Shown piece after piece: positions 35,473 through 43,766 of a DNA stretch of 64,000 nt (positions are counted from its first letter, which is position 1; each line of letters begins with the position of its first letter). Origin of the DNA: Streptomyces sp. 846.5 (lineage in GTDB: Bacteria; Actinomycetota; Actinomycetes; Streptomycetales; Streptomycetaceae); assembly GCF_004365705.1 (NCBI RefSeq), contig NZ_SOBN01000001.1:124001-188000 (forward strand), in the 5' to 3' direction. Both the position numbers and the translations under genes were made by a program. The notes under the pieces were generated by a model. The model saw only the letters and a program-made list of their open reading frames with translations. It made no database searches and had not been told where the DNA came from.

Positions 35473-36287
35473 GCGTGCCTCCCTTCCAGGCCGGCGAACT
35501 GCGGCGACCGGCGCTCGATGAAGCTCAGCACGCCCTCGCGGTAGTCCGGCGCACGCTTGGCTGCCGCCAGCAGCGCGATCGCGGCGTCCCTTCCCCCGGT
35601 GAAGCCCCTCGCCTGGTCGTCCAGCAGCTGCCGTTTGATGAGCGACATCGCGTACGGGCTGCACTCGCGGGCCAGTTCGGTCGCGTAGTCCAGTGCGGCG
35701 GGCAGCAACTCGTCCGGCTCGACCAGGCGGTTGACCAAGCCTATGCCGAGAGCCTCCGCCCCGCCGACCCGCCGGGAGGAGAGCAGCAGGTCGCTTGCGT
35801 GGCCGTAGCCCACGATGCGTGGCAGGACCCAGGACACCCCGTCCTCGGCGACCAGCCCGCGCCGGCTGAACGATGCCGCGAACTTCGCCGCCGGCACCGC
35901 GAAGCGCACGTCGCACATCAGCGCCTGGACGAACCCGATGCCGGCGCACCCGCCGTTCACGGCGGCGACCACGGGCTTGGGCAGGGTCATCGGCCGGGTG
36001 CGCGGCGGCAGCAGGCCGGTCGGCCAGGGGCGGGCCCCGGAGGAGGCCCCGTCCAGGACGCTCATGTCCATACCGGGGCAGAAGCTGCGGCCCGCACCGG
36101 TGACCACCACCGCCCGCACCTGCGGATCACTCTCGGCGCGGTCGAAGAGCTCGTTGTAGAGCAGTTCCATCTCCAGCGTCCAGGCGTTGTGGTGGTCGGG
36201 GCGGTTGAGGGTGAGCACCAGCACACCGTCGCCGGTCAGCTCGCTGAGCACCACCGGCCTTACGTCCGCGGTCTCCTGTGGGGTCAT
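35469..36287 (-). CDS. enoyl-CoA hydratase/isomerase family protein
   Basis: A 272-residue crotonase-fold protein: SFCPGMDMS, NGGCAGIGFVQ, and FSRRGLVAEDGVSWVLPR. It is the paralogue of the crotonase at 9344 and shares its replaced second-glutamate region. The ATG at 36287 is taken because AAGGAGA precedes it; the frame remains open further upstream through the promoter. First of a two-gene leftward unit divergent from the second GntR regulator. Confidence 0.86.
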   Translation of the reverse strand: MTPQETADVRPVVLSELTGDGVLVLTLNRPDHHNAWTLEMELLYNELFDRAESDPQVRAVVVTGAGRSFCPGMDMSVLDGASSGARPWPTGLLPPRTRPMTLPKPVVAAVNGGCAGIGFVQALMCDVRFAVPAAKFAASFSRRGLVAEDGVSWVLPRIVGYGHASDLLLSSRRVGGAEALGIGLVNRLVEPDELLPAALDYATELARECSPYAMSLIKRQLLDDQARGFTGGRDAAIALLAAAKRAPDYREGVLSFIERRSPQFAGLEGRHA

Positions 36288-36492
36288 GGCGGGTGGTCTC
36301 CTTGTCGGGGTCACGCGTGGCACTCGGTCGGGTCGGGTCGCATTCTCGGGCGCCCTGACCCTTTGACCTGGTAGTCTTGGTGCACTAGTAGGATTCATTT
36401 CGCTATATTTGCGCCAGAATGAACGCGTGGGCAACGGGGCTCACGGCCGTCGGCGTCGCTGCCGACCCGGAGCACAAGTAGGGAGAACCGCC
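36288..36492. promoter_or_regulatory. divergent region upstream of GntR regulator 2
   Basis: The 205 bp include TTCATT (36394-36399) and AATGAA (36418-36423) as inverted arms around an AT-rich core, and TTGGTGCACTA (36378-36388), a partial match to the TNGTNNNACNA form. The position fits an autoregulatory site. GGGAGAA precedes 36493. Confidence 0.4.
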
Positions 36493-37293
36493 ATGAGCCA
36501 GCCGGTCCGCAGCACGGATTTCGGGGTGCCCATGCCCGTCGGGTCCCGCGTGGGACAGCAGGTCCGCGTGCCCAAGACCGCCGAGCTCGTCGCCCGGCAG
36601 CTGCGCCGCCAGATCGTCCGGGGCGAGTTGCAGCCCGGCGACGCGCTGCCGTCGGAGTCCATGCTCATGGAGCAGTTCGGGATCTCCCGCCCGACCCTGC
36701 GCGAGGCGTTCCGGGTGCTGGAGTCCGAGGCACTGATCAGCGTGCGGCGCGGTGTGCACGGCGGAGCCCGGGTCAGCGCACCCGACGCCGAGGTGGCGGC
36801 GCGCTACGCCGGCCTCGTCCTGGAGTACCGGGGCGCCACGGTGGGTGACGTGTTCCAGGCAGCGGCGGTCATCGAGCCCACCTGTGCCCGCCGGCTCGCG
36901 GAGAAGCACTCCCCCGCCGACATCGCCCGACTGCAGGAGGCCGTCGCCGCCGAGAAGGCCGTGCTGAACGACCCGCTCGCGCTGGTGGAGGCCCAGGACG
37001 CGTTCCACGCCCTGCTGGTGGAACTGACCGGAAATCAGACCCTGATCCTGCTGAGCGGGATGCTGCGCTTCATCATCGACCGGGCGAACGCCTCCAACGT
37101 CGCCGCCGAGTCCGGCACCGGCGTCACCACGCCGCAGGCCCGCAAGGGTCACCGGGCCCATGTGAAGCTGGTCGGCCTGATCGAGGCCGGCAAGGGCGAA
37201 GAGGCCGAGAAGCTGTGGCAGCGCCACATCGCCGGCTCCGACGACTTCGTCAACGGGGCCGCCACCAAGACGGTCCTGGACCTGCTGGACTGA
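36493..37293 (+). CDS. GntR/FadR-family transcriptional regulator with FCD domain
   Basis: A 266-residue regulator. The winged helix contains SRPTLREAFRVLESEALISVRRG and the FCD domain keeps the metal-binding histidines in DAFHALLVEL, RAHVKL and QRHIAG. It shares long identical stretches with the regulator at 23564 (LREAFRVLES, AGLVLEYRG, VLDLL), so the two arose by duplication and may recognise related operators but different ligands. It stands alone and is convergent with the MaoC operon. Confidence 0.92.
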   Translation: MSQPVRSTDFGVPMPVGSRVGQQVRVPKTAELVARQLRRQIVRGELQPGDALPSESMLMEQFGISRPTLREAFRVLESEALISVRRGVHGGARVSAPDAEVAARYAGLVLEYRGATVGDVFQAAAVIEPTCARRLAEKHSPADIARLQEAVAAEKAVLNDPLALVEAQDAFHALLVELTGNQTLILLSGMLRFIIDRANASNVAAESGTGVTTPQARKGHRAHVKLVGLIEAGKGEEAEKLWQRHIAGSDDFVNGAATKTVLDLLD

Positions 37294-37296
37294 TCG

Positions 37297-37330
37297 CGGT
37301 CCGCAGGGGCCCGGTGCCACCCGCGGACCG
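37297..37330. terminator. stem-loop between convergent genes
   Basis: CGGTCCGC (37297-37304) and GCGGACCG (37323-37330) form an 8 bp perfect stem around an 18-base GC-rich loop, between the regulator stop and the MaoC gene stop. Confidence 0.5.
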
Positions 37331-37336
37331 GGGGTC

Positions 37337-37759
37337 TCAGCCGTCAAGGCGCGCCACCGCAGTGCCCGAGACGACCTCGACCCCGGCCTGGTTGACGGTG
37401 CTGACCGAGAACTCGGCAACCGGGCCACCGCCGTCCTGGTCGATGCGCTCCACGGTCACCGTGGTCGTCAGCGTGTCGCCGGGCCACACCTGAGCCTTGA
37501 AGCGGACCCCGTAGCGCAGCAGCCGATCCCGGCCCACCCAGCCGGTGAGCACCCGCCCGGTCATCCCCATCACCAGCATCCCGTGGGCGAACACCCCCGG
37601 ATAGCCCGCTGCCTTCACCGCGAACTCCTGGTCCGAGTGCAGCGGGTTGAAGTCGCCCGAGGCACCCGCGTACTGCACGATCTGAGTGCGCTTCAGGTCC
37701 TCGACGACCGTCTCCTGGCGCGACTCGCCGACCTTGATCCCGCCGATGCGCAGTGCCAT
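37337..37759 (-). CDS. MaoC-type (R)-hydratase, catalytic subunit
   Basis: A 140-residue hotdog hydratase. The hydratase-2 motif is complete: YAGASGDFNPLHSD provides the aspartate and histidine, followed by VFAHGML. Such enzymes hydrate enoyl-CoAs. Its TGATG overlap with the upstream FAS1-like gene shows that the two are made together, as in MaoC heterodimers of steroid catabolism and mycolate synthesis. Confidence 0.92.
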   Translation of the reverse strand: MALRIGGIKVGESRQETVVEDLKRTQIVQYAGASGDFNPLHSDQEFAVKAAGYPGVFAHGMLVMGMTGRVLTGWVGRDRLLRYGVRFKAQVWPGDTLTTTVTVERIDQDGGGPVAEFSVSTVNQAGVEVVSGTAVARLDG

Positions 37760-38241
37760 CAGTGCTCCTCACTATCGGTGTTCCTGGCGGCCACGGGCGC
37801 TTCGGGGACGACACCGACAGTCCGGCTGGTGACCACGAGCTCTCCCTGCTCGTCGCGGAACTCGGTGACGGTCTCGCTGAACCGGAGCAGCCCGGCCCGG
37901 CCCGACTTCTCCCAGTTCCGCCCGGCCAGCACCCGTGCCGTGAGCGTGTCGCCGGGCCGCAGCGGACGGTGGTACTCGAAGTGCTGCTCGGCGTGCAGAC
38001 CGCCGCCGCCCGCCGACGCCACTCCCGGCCCCTGCCCCGACCCCAGCCACGGACTGCCCGGCCTGGGTCGCAGCGGATAGTCCGGATCGTGGTGCGCGGA
38101 GGCCATGGTGAACGTCGGCGGTGCGACCGCTCCGGCGTTCACGTCCCGGAGCGCGGCGTGGTACTCGGGGTCCTCGTCGCCGATGGCCCGGGCGAACATC
38201 AGGATGTGCCCGGCCTCGACCGGAAAGCTGCCTGCTGGCAT
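37759..38241 (-). CDS. MaoC-like partner (FAS1-like dehydratase N-terminal half)
   Basis: A 160-residue hotdog protein: FARAIGDEDPEYH resembles the non-catalytic half of eukaryotic-type hydratase-2, and the histidine-bearing catalytic motif is absent. PPTFTMASAHH and the middle GSGQGPGVASAGGGG insertion are visible. It is inferred to form the substrate-binding half of a heterodimer with the product of the next gene. Confidence 0.85.
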   Translation of the reverse strand: MPAGSFPVEAGHILMFARAIGDEDPEYHAALRDVNAGAVAPPTFTMASAHHDPDYPLRPRPGSPWLGSGQGPGVASAGGGGLHAEQHFEYHRPLRPGDTLTARVLAGRNWEKSGRAGLLRFSETVTEFRDEQGELVVTSRTVGVVPEAPVAARNTDSEEH

Positions 38242-38280
38242 GGGTCCTGCCTCTCTCGTTGCTGTTCTGTCCGACAGATG

Positions 38281-38787
38281 TCAGCTGACCGGTCGCGCCT
38301 GGTCGGCCGGCTGTGCGGCGATGGGTTCACCCACACCGGCCCGTTCGCCGGAGATGCTGACCACGACCTGTCCGCGGGCGCAGGCGGTCCCCTCGACGTC
38401 CTGGACCTCCACCTCCGCGTAGTGGATCCGGCCGCCGCGTTTGACGCAGTGGGCGTACGCCACCAGCTCGGGACCGCGGGCGGGTGTCAGGTACTGGACG
38501 GACAGCGAGACGGTCGACACCCTGCTGCCCTTGTCGAAGTCGTGCCCCGCCATGACCGCGCCGCCGCCCGCGGTGTCGATCAGCGCCGAGACGACACCGC
38601 CGTGGAAGACTCCGTCGTGGGCGGACAGCACCTCGGCGTACGGCAGGGCCATCTCCACGCCGCCGTCGTCCCAGCGCAGCACCCGCATGCGGCAGAGGCG
38701 GTTGAACCGTACGCCGTGCTCCCACCGCTCGCGGAACCACGCCCGGCGCGACCGCTGCCCCGCCTCGGTCAGGGGTCCCCCGGTCAC
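38281..38787 (-). CDS. PaaI-type hotdog thioesterase
   Basis: A 168-residue protein with VFHGGVVSALIDTAGG, the PaaI motif with catalytic aspartate, and STVSLSVQYLTPA. It probably hydrolyses aryl- or acyl-CoA to free CoA. The GTG at 38787 overlaps the stop of the dehydrogenase upstream (GTGA). It lies between the dehydrogenase pair and the MaoC pair in a five-gene leftward operon. Confidence 0.88.
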   Translation of the reverse strand: MTGGPLTEAGQRSRRAWFRERWEHGVRFNRLCRMRVLRWDDGGVEMALPYAEVLSAHDGVFHGGVVSALIDTAGGGAVMAGHDFDKGSRVSTVSLSVQYLTPARGPELVAYAHCVKRGGRIHYAEVEVQDVEGTACARGQVVVSISGERAGVGEPIAAQPADQARPVS

Positions 38788-39965
38788 GGCCTCGGCTCCC
38801 TGGGCAGGCCGAGCACCTGTTCACCGATGATGTTGCGCTGGATCTGGCTCGCCCCGCCGTAGATGGTCTCGGCGAGGGAGACCAGGAAGGTCCGCTGGCG
38901 TGCGTCGAGGGTGTACCCGGCGCCGGTGATCTGCCCCGCCGGACCGGCGATCTCGGATGCCAGGTGGCCCATCCGCACATGCCCGGTGGACGCGTACAGC
39001 TTGGCGATGCTCGCCTGGGCCCCTGGAGCGCGGCCGGCCAGGAGCTCGCCGATGGTCCGCAGGTTGGTGGTGCGCATGATCCGTATCGCCATCCACTCCT
39101 GGACCACCCGGTGCCGCAGTTCGGGTTCCAGTTCGTCGCCCCGGGCCCTGGCCGCCTGCACCAGGGTCTCGGCCTCGCGTTCGAAGGTGAGCTGCTGCGG
39201 CAGCAGCGTGGATCCGCGTTCGATGCCGAACGTGCCCATGGCGGTGCGCCAGCCCTGCCCGACCTCCCCCACGACCAGGTCGGCCCGGGTGCGCGCGTCG
39301 GTGAAGAAGACCTCGGCGAACTCGTCCTGCCCGGCCAGGTTGCGGATGGTGCGTACCTCGACGCCCGGCTGGTCGGTGGGGACGAGCAGCATGCTCAGCC
39401 CCCGGTGCCGCCGCGAGTCCGGGTCCGTGCGCACCAGCACGTAGAGCCAGTCGGCGGCCTGACCCATGGTGGTCCAGGTCTTCTGACCGTTGATCACCCA
39501 GTCCCCGCCGTCCGGCTCGGCGCGGGTACGCACCGAGGCGAGGTCGGATCCCGCGCCCGGCTCACTGAAGCCCTGCGCCCACAGCTCCTCCACGGTGAGG
39601 ATCCTCGGCAGGAAGCGCCGCTTCTGCGCCTCGCTGCCCAGGGCGACCAGCATCGGTCCGAAGAGGTCGAGCGCGTTGCCGGTGGCCCGGTAGGGGGCGC
39701 GGGCCCGGGCGTACTCGTAGGTGAAGACGATGTCCTCCAGCAGGCCGAGGCCCCGGCCGCCGTACTCCTCGGGCCAGCTGACGCCGAGCCAGCCGCCGGC
39801 GGCCAGTTCCCGGTCCCAGGCCAGCCGCACGTCCCAGGCCTCGGCGTCGGTCGGCCCGCCCACCCCACGGTGCTCGGCGAACTCGCCGACCAGGTGCTCG
39901 TCGAGCCAGGTCCGTGCCTCCTCCCGGAAGTCGGCGACCTCGGGTCCGAAGTCCAACTCCACCAT
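38784..39965 (-). CDS. acyl-CoA dehydrogenase, catalytic alpha-type subunit
   Basis: A 393-residue dehydrogenase: WPEEYGGRG, SEPGAGSDLAS, NGQKTWTTMG, helix-G GIERGSTLL with the likely catalytic glutamate, and IYGGASQIQRNIIGEQVLGLPREP. It is preceded by the beta-type gene at 39992 (26 bp), giving a second alpha/beta pair in the order beta then alpha, the reverse of the pair at 11880-14272. Followed by thioesterase and MaoC genes, so hydration is the likely next step. Confidence 0.91.
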   Translation of the reverse strand: MVELDFGPEVADFREEARTWLDEHLVGEFAEHRGVGGPTDAEAWDVRLAWDRELAAGGWLGVSWPEEYGGRGLGLLEDIVFTYEYARARAPYRATGNALDLFGPMLVALGSEAQKRRFLPRILTVEELWAQGFSEPGAGSDLASVRTRAEPDGGDWVINGQKTWTTMGQAADWLYVLVRTDPDSRRHRGLSMLLVPTDQPGVEVRTIRNLAGQDEFAEVFFTDARTRADLVVGEVGQGWRTAMGTFGIERGSTLLPQQLTFEREAETLVQAARARGDELEPELRHRVVQEWMAIRIMRTTNLRTIGELLAGRAPGAQASIAKLYASTGHVRMGHLASEIAGPAGQITGAGYTLDARQRTFLVSLAETIYGGASQIQRNIIGEQVLGLPREPRP

Positions 39966-39991
39966 GTGCCCCTCTCCTCGCGTCGGCGTCT

Positions 39992-41134
39992 TCACAGGCC
40001 CAGCCGTACCGCGAGCCGCTCGCGGTGGTACGAGGCCGTGCCGAGCAGGACCTCCGAGCTCTTGGCCCGCTTGACGTACAGATGTGCGGAGTGCTCCCAG
40101 GTGAAGCCGATGCCGCCGTGGATCTGGACGCAGTCCCCGGCGACCCGGGTGTACGCGTCGGAGCAGTACGCCTGGGCGAGGGCCGCGGCGACGGCAACGT
40201 CCGCGGACCGGCCCGCCGCGTCGTCGGCGAGGGCCCACAGCCCCTCGTACACCGCGGAGCGGGCCGACTCGACCTCCGTGAGCATGTCCGCACACAGGTG
40301 CTTGATCGCCTGGAAGGAGCCGATGGGCCGGCCGTACTGCACCCGGATCCCCGCGTACTCCACGGCCAGTTCCAGCGCGCGTGCGGCCCCGCCGAGCTGC
40401 TCGGCGGCCAGCAGGACGGCCGCGGTGGCGAGCGTCCGCTCGATCACCGGCCAGGCCGCACCCTCGACCCCGACCAGCCGGGCCGGAACCGCCCTGAAGT
40501 CCAGGCGTGCCTGTTTCCGGGTCTGGTCCAGGGTCGGCAGCGGCGTGCGGTCCAGGCCGCGCGCGCCCGCCTCGACGGCGAACAGGCCCACCCCGGCCCT
40601 GGTCCGGGCAGCCACCAGGACCAGATCGGCGGTGTGGCCGTCGGGCACATAGGTCTTCGTCCCGGTGACCACCCAACCGCCACCGGCCCGCTCGGCGCGG
40701 GCGGTCACCCCGCGCTCGTCCCAGCGGCCGCCCTCCTCGGTCAGGGCGAGGGTCGCGACGGTCTCGCCGGCGGCGATCCCCGGCAGCAGGTCCTCGCAGG
40801 CGGCCCCGTCGCCGCTGCGCAGCAGCGCCTCGGCGGCCAGGGCGACCGTGGCGAGGTAGGGGGCGCAGAGCAGGGTCCGGCCCATCTCCTCGAAGACGAT
40901 GCCGAGCTCGATGCAGCCGAAGCCGGAGCCCCCGTACTGCTCGGGTATCGCCAGCCCCTGGAGTCCCAGCTCGGATCCCATGCGCCGCCACAGGGCCGGG
41001 TCGTAGCCGGCGGTGGTGGCCATCAGGCCCCGTACGTCCGCCTCCGTCGAGTGTCTGGACAGGAAGGAGCGCACGACCTGGCGCAGCTCCTCCTGCTCCT
41101 CGCCGAAGGTGCCGGTAAGTGTGTGGTGGGCCAT
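39992..41134 (-). CDS. acyl-CoA dehydrogenase, beta-type subunit
   Basis: A 380-residue dehydrogenase-fold protein, very like those at 11880 and 20174: [41 protein letters not shown]. No glutamate is present in helix G (RTLATAAVLL) or at the C-terminal site. The ATG at 41134 is supported by AAGGAAGG; the frame is open further upstream into the promoter but the sequence there is not protein-like. Confidence 0.88.
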   Translation of the reverse strand: MAHHTLTGTFGEEQEELRQVVRSFLSRHSTEADVRGLMATTAGYDPALWRRMGSELGLQGLAIPEQYGGSGFGCIELGIVFEEMGRTLLCAPYLATVALAAEALLRSGDGAACEDLLPGIAAGETVATLALTEEGGRWDERGVTARAERAGGGWVVTGTKTYVPDGHTADLVLVAARTRAGVGLFAVEAGARGLDRTPLPTLDQTRKQARLDFRAVPARLVGVEGAAWPVIERTLATAAVLLAAEQLGGAARALELAVEYAGIRVQYGRPIGSFQAIKHLCADMLTEVESARSAVYEGLWALADDAAGRSADVAVAAALAQAYCSDAYTRVAGDCVQIHGGIGFTWEHSAHLYVKRAKSSEVLLGTASYHRERLAVRLGL

Positions 41135-41222
41135 CCCGGGCCTTCCTTGCCAGCCAGCAATAGAGTTAGATAAATATAGTAACCACAATAAGTGGACTAG
41201 AACCATGAGGAGGACGGCCGCG
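41135..41222. promoter_or_regulatory. divergent AT-rich promoter
   Basis: It contains CCAC-AATAA-GTGG (41183-41195, perfect arms) and GTTA...TAAC arms (41165-41168 and 41180-41183) around GATAAATATAG. GTTAGATAAATA matches the inverted TATTTATCTA words at 22480 and 29737. GGAGG precedes the amidohydrolase start at 41223. Confidence 0.5.
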
Positions 41223-42404
41223 ATGACGGAAGAGCGCAAGCGGATCTTCGACTGCGACCAGCACATGTACGAGGAGCGGGACTCCTTCACCCGGTACCTC
41301 CCCAAGGAGTTCCTCGGCGCGGCCGTGGCCCCGGTGACCCTGGCGGACGGGCGCGAGGTCATCCTCGCCGGGGACCGGGTCGTGGTGTGCCTGGAGCCGG
41401 AGTTCGGGCAGGTCTACCGGCCCGGCTCGCTCAAGGAGATGCTCAAGTCGATGGCCTCGGGCAACCCCGAGGAGACCTACCAGTTCGAGCCGATGAGCGA
41501 GGCGTACCAGAACCGCGAGGCCCGGCTGCGCGTCATGGACGAGCAGGGCCTGGACCAGACGATCGTCTACCCGGGCGGCTGGGCCCTGGTCGCCGAGGAG
41601 TACGTGCGCGGCGTCGAGCCGCTCTACGCCAACTACCACTCGTTCAACCGCTACATGAACGAGGTGTGGGGCTTCGACCACCAGGGCAGGATCTACGCCC
41701 CCGCGCTGCTCTCGCTGCGCGACCTGGACTCCGCGGTGAAGGAACTGGAGTTCGTGCTGGAGCAGGGCGCCCGGTTCATCATGCTGCCCACCGGACCGGT
41801 CTACGGCCGCTCGCCGGGGGACCCGTACTTCGACCCGTTCTGGAAGCTCGTCAACGAGGCCAAGGCCAGCGTCTGCTACCACATCAGCGAGTTCTACTAC
41901 AACTCCCACGTGGCCCCGGCCTGGGGTCACGACCCCAGCCCGATCCACTTCCGGATGTCGGCCTGGCAGTGGCAGAACACCTACGGCCAGCGGCCGATCG
42001 AGGAGACCCTGTCCGCGCTCATCTTCGACAACCTCTTCGGGCGCTTCCCCGACATCAACGTCCTGGTCTCGGAGTTCGGCGCGGAGTGGGTGCCGCACTT
42101 CGTCCGCCACATGGACAAGAGCCGCGGCATGGGCCGCAACGGTCCCTGGCTCGGCGGGCAGTTGGCGGAGCGGCCGAGCCAGGTGTTCCGCAAGCACGTG
42201 CGTGTGGTGCCCTACCCCGAGGACGACATCACCGGCCTGGTCCGGCGGCTCGGGTACCACGAGTCCCTGGTGATGGGCTCGGACTACCCGCACGCGGAGG
42301 GCCTGGCGGTCCCGGCCGACTTCCGCAGGCTCATCTCGACGCTGGACGAGAAGGTCCAGGACGACATCATGTTCAACAACGCACAGCAGCTCATCTCACG
42401 TTGA
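41223..42404 (+). CDS. amidohydrolase-2 family metal-dependent hydrolase
   Basis: A 393-residue TIM-barrel hydrolase. Metal-site candidates are DCDQH near residue 12, CYHISEF, SEFGAEWVPH and GSDYPHAEG. It is related to, but clearly diverged from, the enzyme at 16072, with an insertion rich in aromatic residues (EFYYN, AWQWQNTYG) that may line a hydrophobic pocket. Probably a decarboxylase or C-C hydrolase in the pathway; substrate unknown. It is a single-gene unit ended by a strong stem-loop. Confidence 0.87.
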   Translation: MTEERKRIFDCDQHMYEERDSFTRYLPKEFLGAAVAPVTLADGREVILAGDRVVVCLEPEFGQVYRPGSLKEMLKSMASGNPEETYQFEPMSEAYQNREARLRVMDEQGLDQTIVYPGGWALVAEEYVRGVEPLYANYHSFNRYMNEVWGFDHQGRIYAPALLSLRDLDSAVKELEFVLEQGARFIMLPTGPVYGRSPGDPYFDPFWKLVNEAKASVCYHISEFYYNSHVAPAWGHDPSPIHFRMSAWQWQNTYGQRPIEETLSALIFDNLFGRFPDINVLVSEFGAEWVPHFVRHMDKSRGMGRNGPWLGGQLAERPSQVFRKHVRVVPYPEDDITGLVRRLGYHESLVMGSDYPHAEGLAVPADFRRLISTLDEKVQDDIMFNNAQQLISR

Positions 42405-42436
42405 CGCACAGTCACCCGGACACACGAACGCGAACA

Positions 42437-42476
42437 CCACTGAAGCACGCAGGCGCGCGGGCCTGCGTGCCAGTGG
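42437..42476. terminator. stem-loop terminator between convergent genes
   Basis: CCACTG-AA-GCACGCAGGC / GCCTGCGTGC-CAGTGG gives a 16 bp stem (two-base bulge) with a GCGCGG loop, between the amidohydrolase and the CoA-transferase genes that converge on it. Confidence 0.8.
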
Positions 42477-42485
42477 CGCCGGTCG

Positions 42486-43682
42486 TCAGTCGTCGCCCCC
42501 CGCGAGTTCGCGCAATACCTCGCCGGTGTGCTCGCCGAGCACCGGTGCGCCGCTGCGGGGCTTGTCGTCCACGCCCCAGAAGCCGACCGGGGTGGCCACG
42601 GTCCGCAGCGGCGGCCCCTCCCCCATGCCGGGCTGCTCGACGAACGCTCCCACCGCCTCGGCCTGCGGGTCGGCGGAGGCCTCCGCGAGCGTCTGCACCG
42701 GCGCCCACCACACGCCCTCGGCGTCGAAGCGGACGGCCCACTCCTCCAGGGACCGTCCGGCGAACTCCTCGTCGAAGATCGCGATCAGCTCGCGGACGTG
42801 GCCGCGCCGGGCCTTCGCGGTGGCGAAGCGCTCGTCCTCGCCCAGGTCCTCGCGGCCGAGCGCCCGGAGCACGCCCGGCCAGTGCCGGCTGCCCTCCAGT
42901 CCGACCAGCCAGAACCAGCGGCCGTCACCCGCCCGGTAGGAGTTGTACAGCGGCGACTCGTGTTCGGTGCGCGGCCGGGTGCGTCCGCGCTTGCCGAAGA
43001 AGTTCTGCAGGGCCAGGTCGTTGCCGATCGCATAGGTCCCGGACCGCAGCAGCGAGACGTCCACCACCGTGCCCTCCCCGGTCCGCTCGCGCCGCAGCAG
43101 CGCGGCCAGCACTCCCGCCACCAGGTTGGCCGCGGCGGCGCGGTCGCCCATGCCCGGGCGGATGCCGGGCGGCGGTTCGCCCATCGGGTTCAGCATGGCG
43201 GCGATACCGGGGCGGGCCCAGAACGCCGAGACGTCGTAGCCCGCCCGGTCCCGCTCCGCGCCGGTCCAGCCGTACCCGGTCAGGGTGCCCACGACCAGGC
43301 GCGGATGCCGGGCGCGCAGGGTGTCGGGATCCAGGCCGAGACGCTCCAGGGCGCCGGGGCGGAGGTTGGTGACGAACACGTCGGCGCGCTCCAGCAGCCG
43401 GCCCAGCGCCTTCAGTCCCTCCTCCGTCCGCAGATCGAGGACGATGCCGCGCTTGCCGCGGTTGTCGGTCTCGAAGGGTGGCGCGCTGTCGACCTCCTGG
43501 CCGACGTGCTGGAGTGTGTACCGGTTCGGGTCGCCGGCGGGCGCCTCCACCTTGACCACGTCGGCACCCCAGTCGGCCATGATCGCGGCGGCGGCCGGCG
43601 CCGCCACCCAGATGCCCAGCTCGACGACGCGATAGCCCTCCAACGGCCGCACGGCCCACCTCCGGATCTCCGTCAGCCCCAT
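42486..43682 (-). CDS. CaiB/BaiF (family III) CoA-transferase
   Basis: A 398-residue family III CoA-transferase. VVELGIWVAAPAAAAIMADWGADVVKVE matches the N-terminal Rossmann region and the catalytic aspartate is in PGMGDRAAA (about residue 170). These enzymes move CoA between carboxylates through an aspartyl anhydride, saving ATP. It is a single-gene leftward unit, divergent from the crotonase/MaoC/CoA-transferase operon at 43767. Confidence 0.9.
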   Translation of the reverse strand: MGLTEIRRWAVRPLEGYRVVELGIWVAAPAAAAIMADWGADVVKVEAPAGDPNRYTLQHVGQEVDSAPPFETDNRGKRGIVLDLRTEEGLKALGRLLERADVFVTNLRPGALERLGLDPDTLRARHPRLVVGTLTGYGWTGAERDRAGYDVSAFWARPGIAAMLNPMGEPPPGIRPGMGDRAAAANLVAGVLAALLRRERTGEGTVVDVSLLRSGTYAIGNDLALQNFFGKRGRTRPRTEHESPLYNSYRAGDGRWFWLVGLEGSRHWPGVLRALGREDLGEDERFATAKARRGHVRELIAIFDEEFAGRSLEEWAVRFDAEGVWWAPVQTLAEASADPQAEAVGAFVEQPGMGEGPPLRTVATPVGFWGVDDKPRSGAPVLGEHTGEVLRELAGGDD

Positions 43683-43766
43683 GGCGACGATGCCTTCTAT
43701 TTATTGAACTAGATACACTAATCTAGCCTTAGCTGCCATGGTTGGACCACCCATCGAGGAGATCCC
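43683..43766. promoter_or_regulatory. divergent promoter with strong dyad
   Basis: CTAGAT-ACACTA-ATCTAG (43709-43726) has perfect 6-base arms, and the same stretch contains TAGATACACTA (43710-43720, TAG-N5-CTA). The 17-mer AACTAGATACACTAATC matches the ligase-side operator at 29671 in 11 of 17 positions. GAGGAGA precedes the GTG at 43767. Confidence 0.6.
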
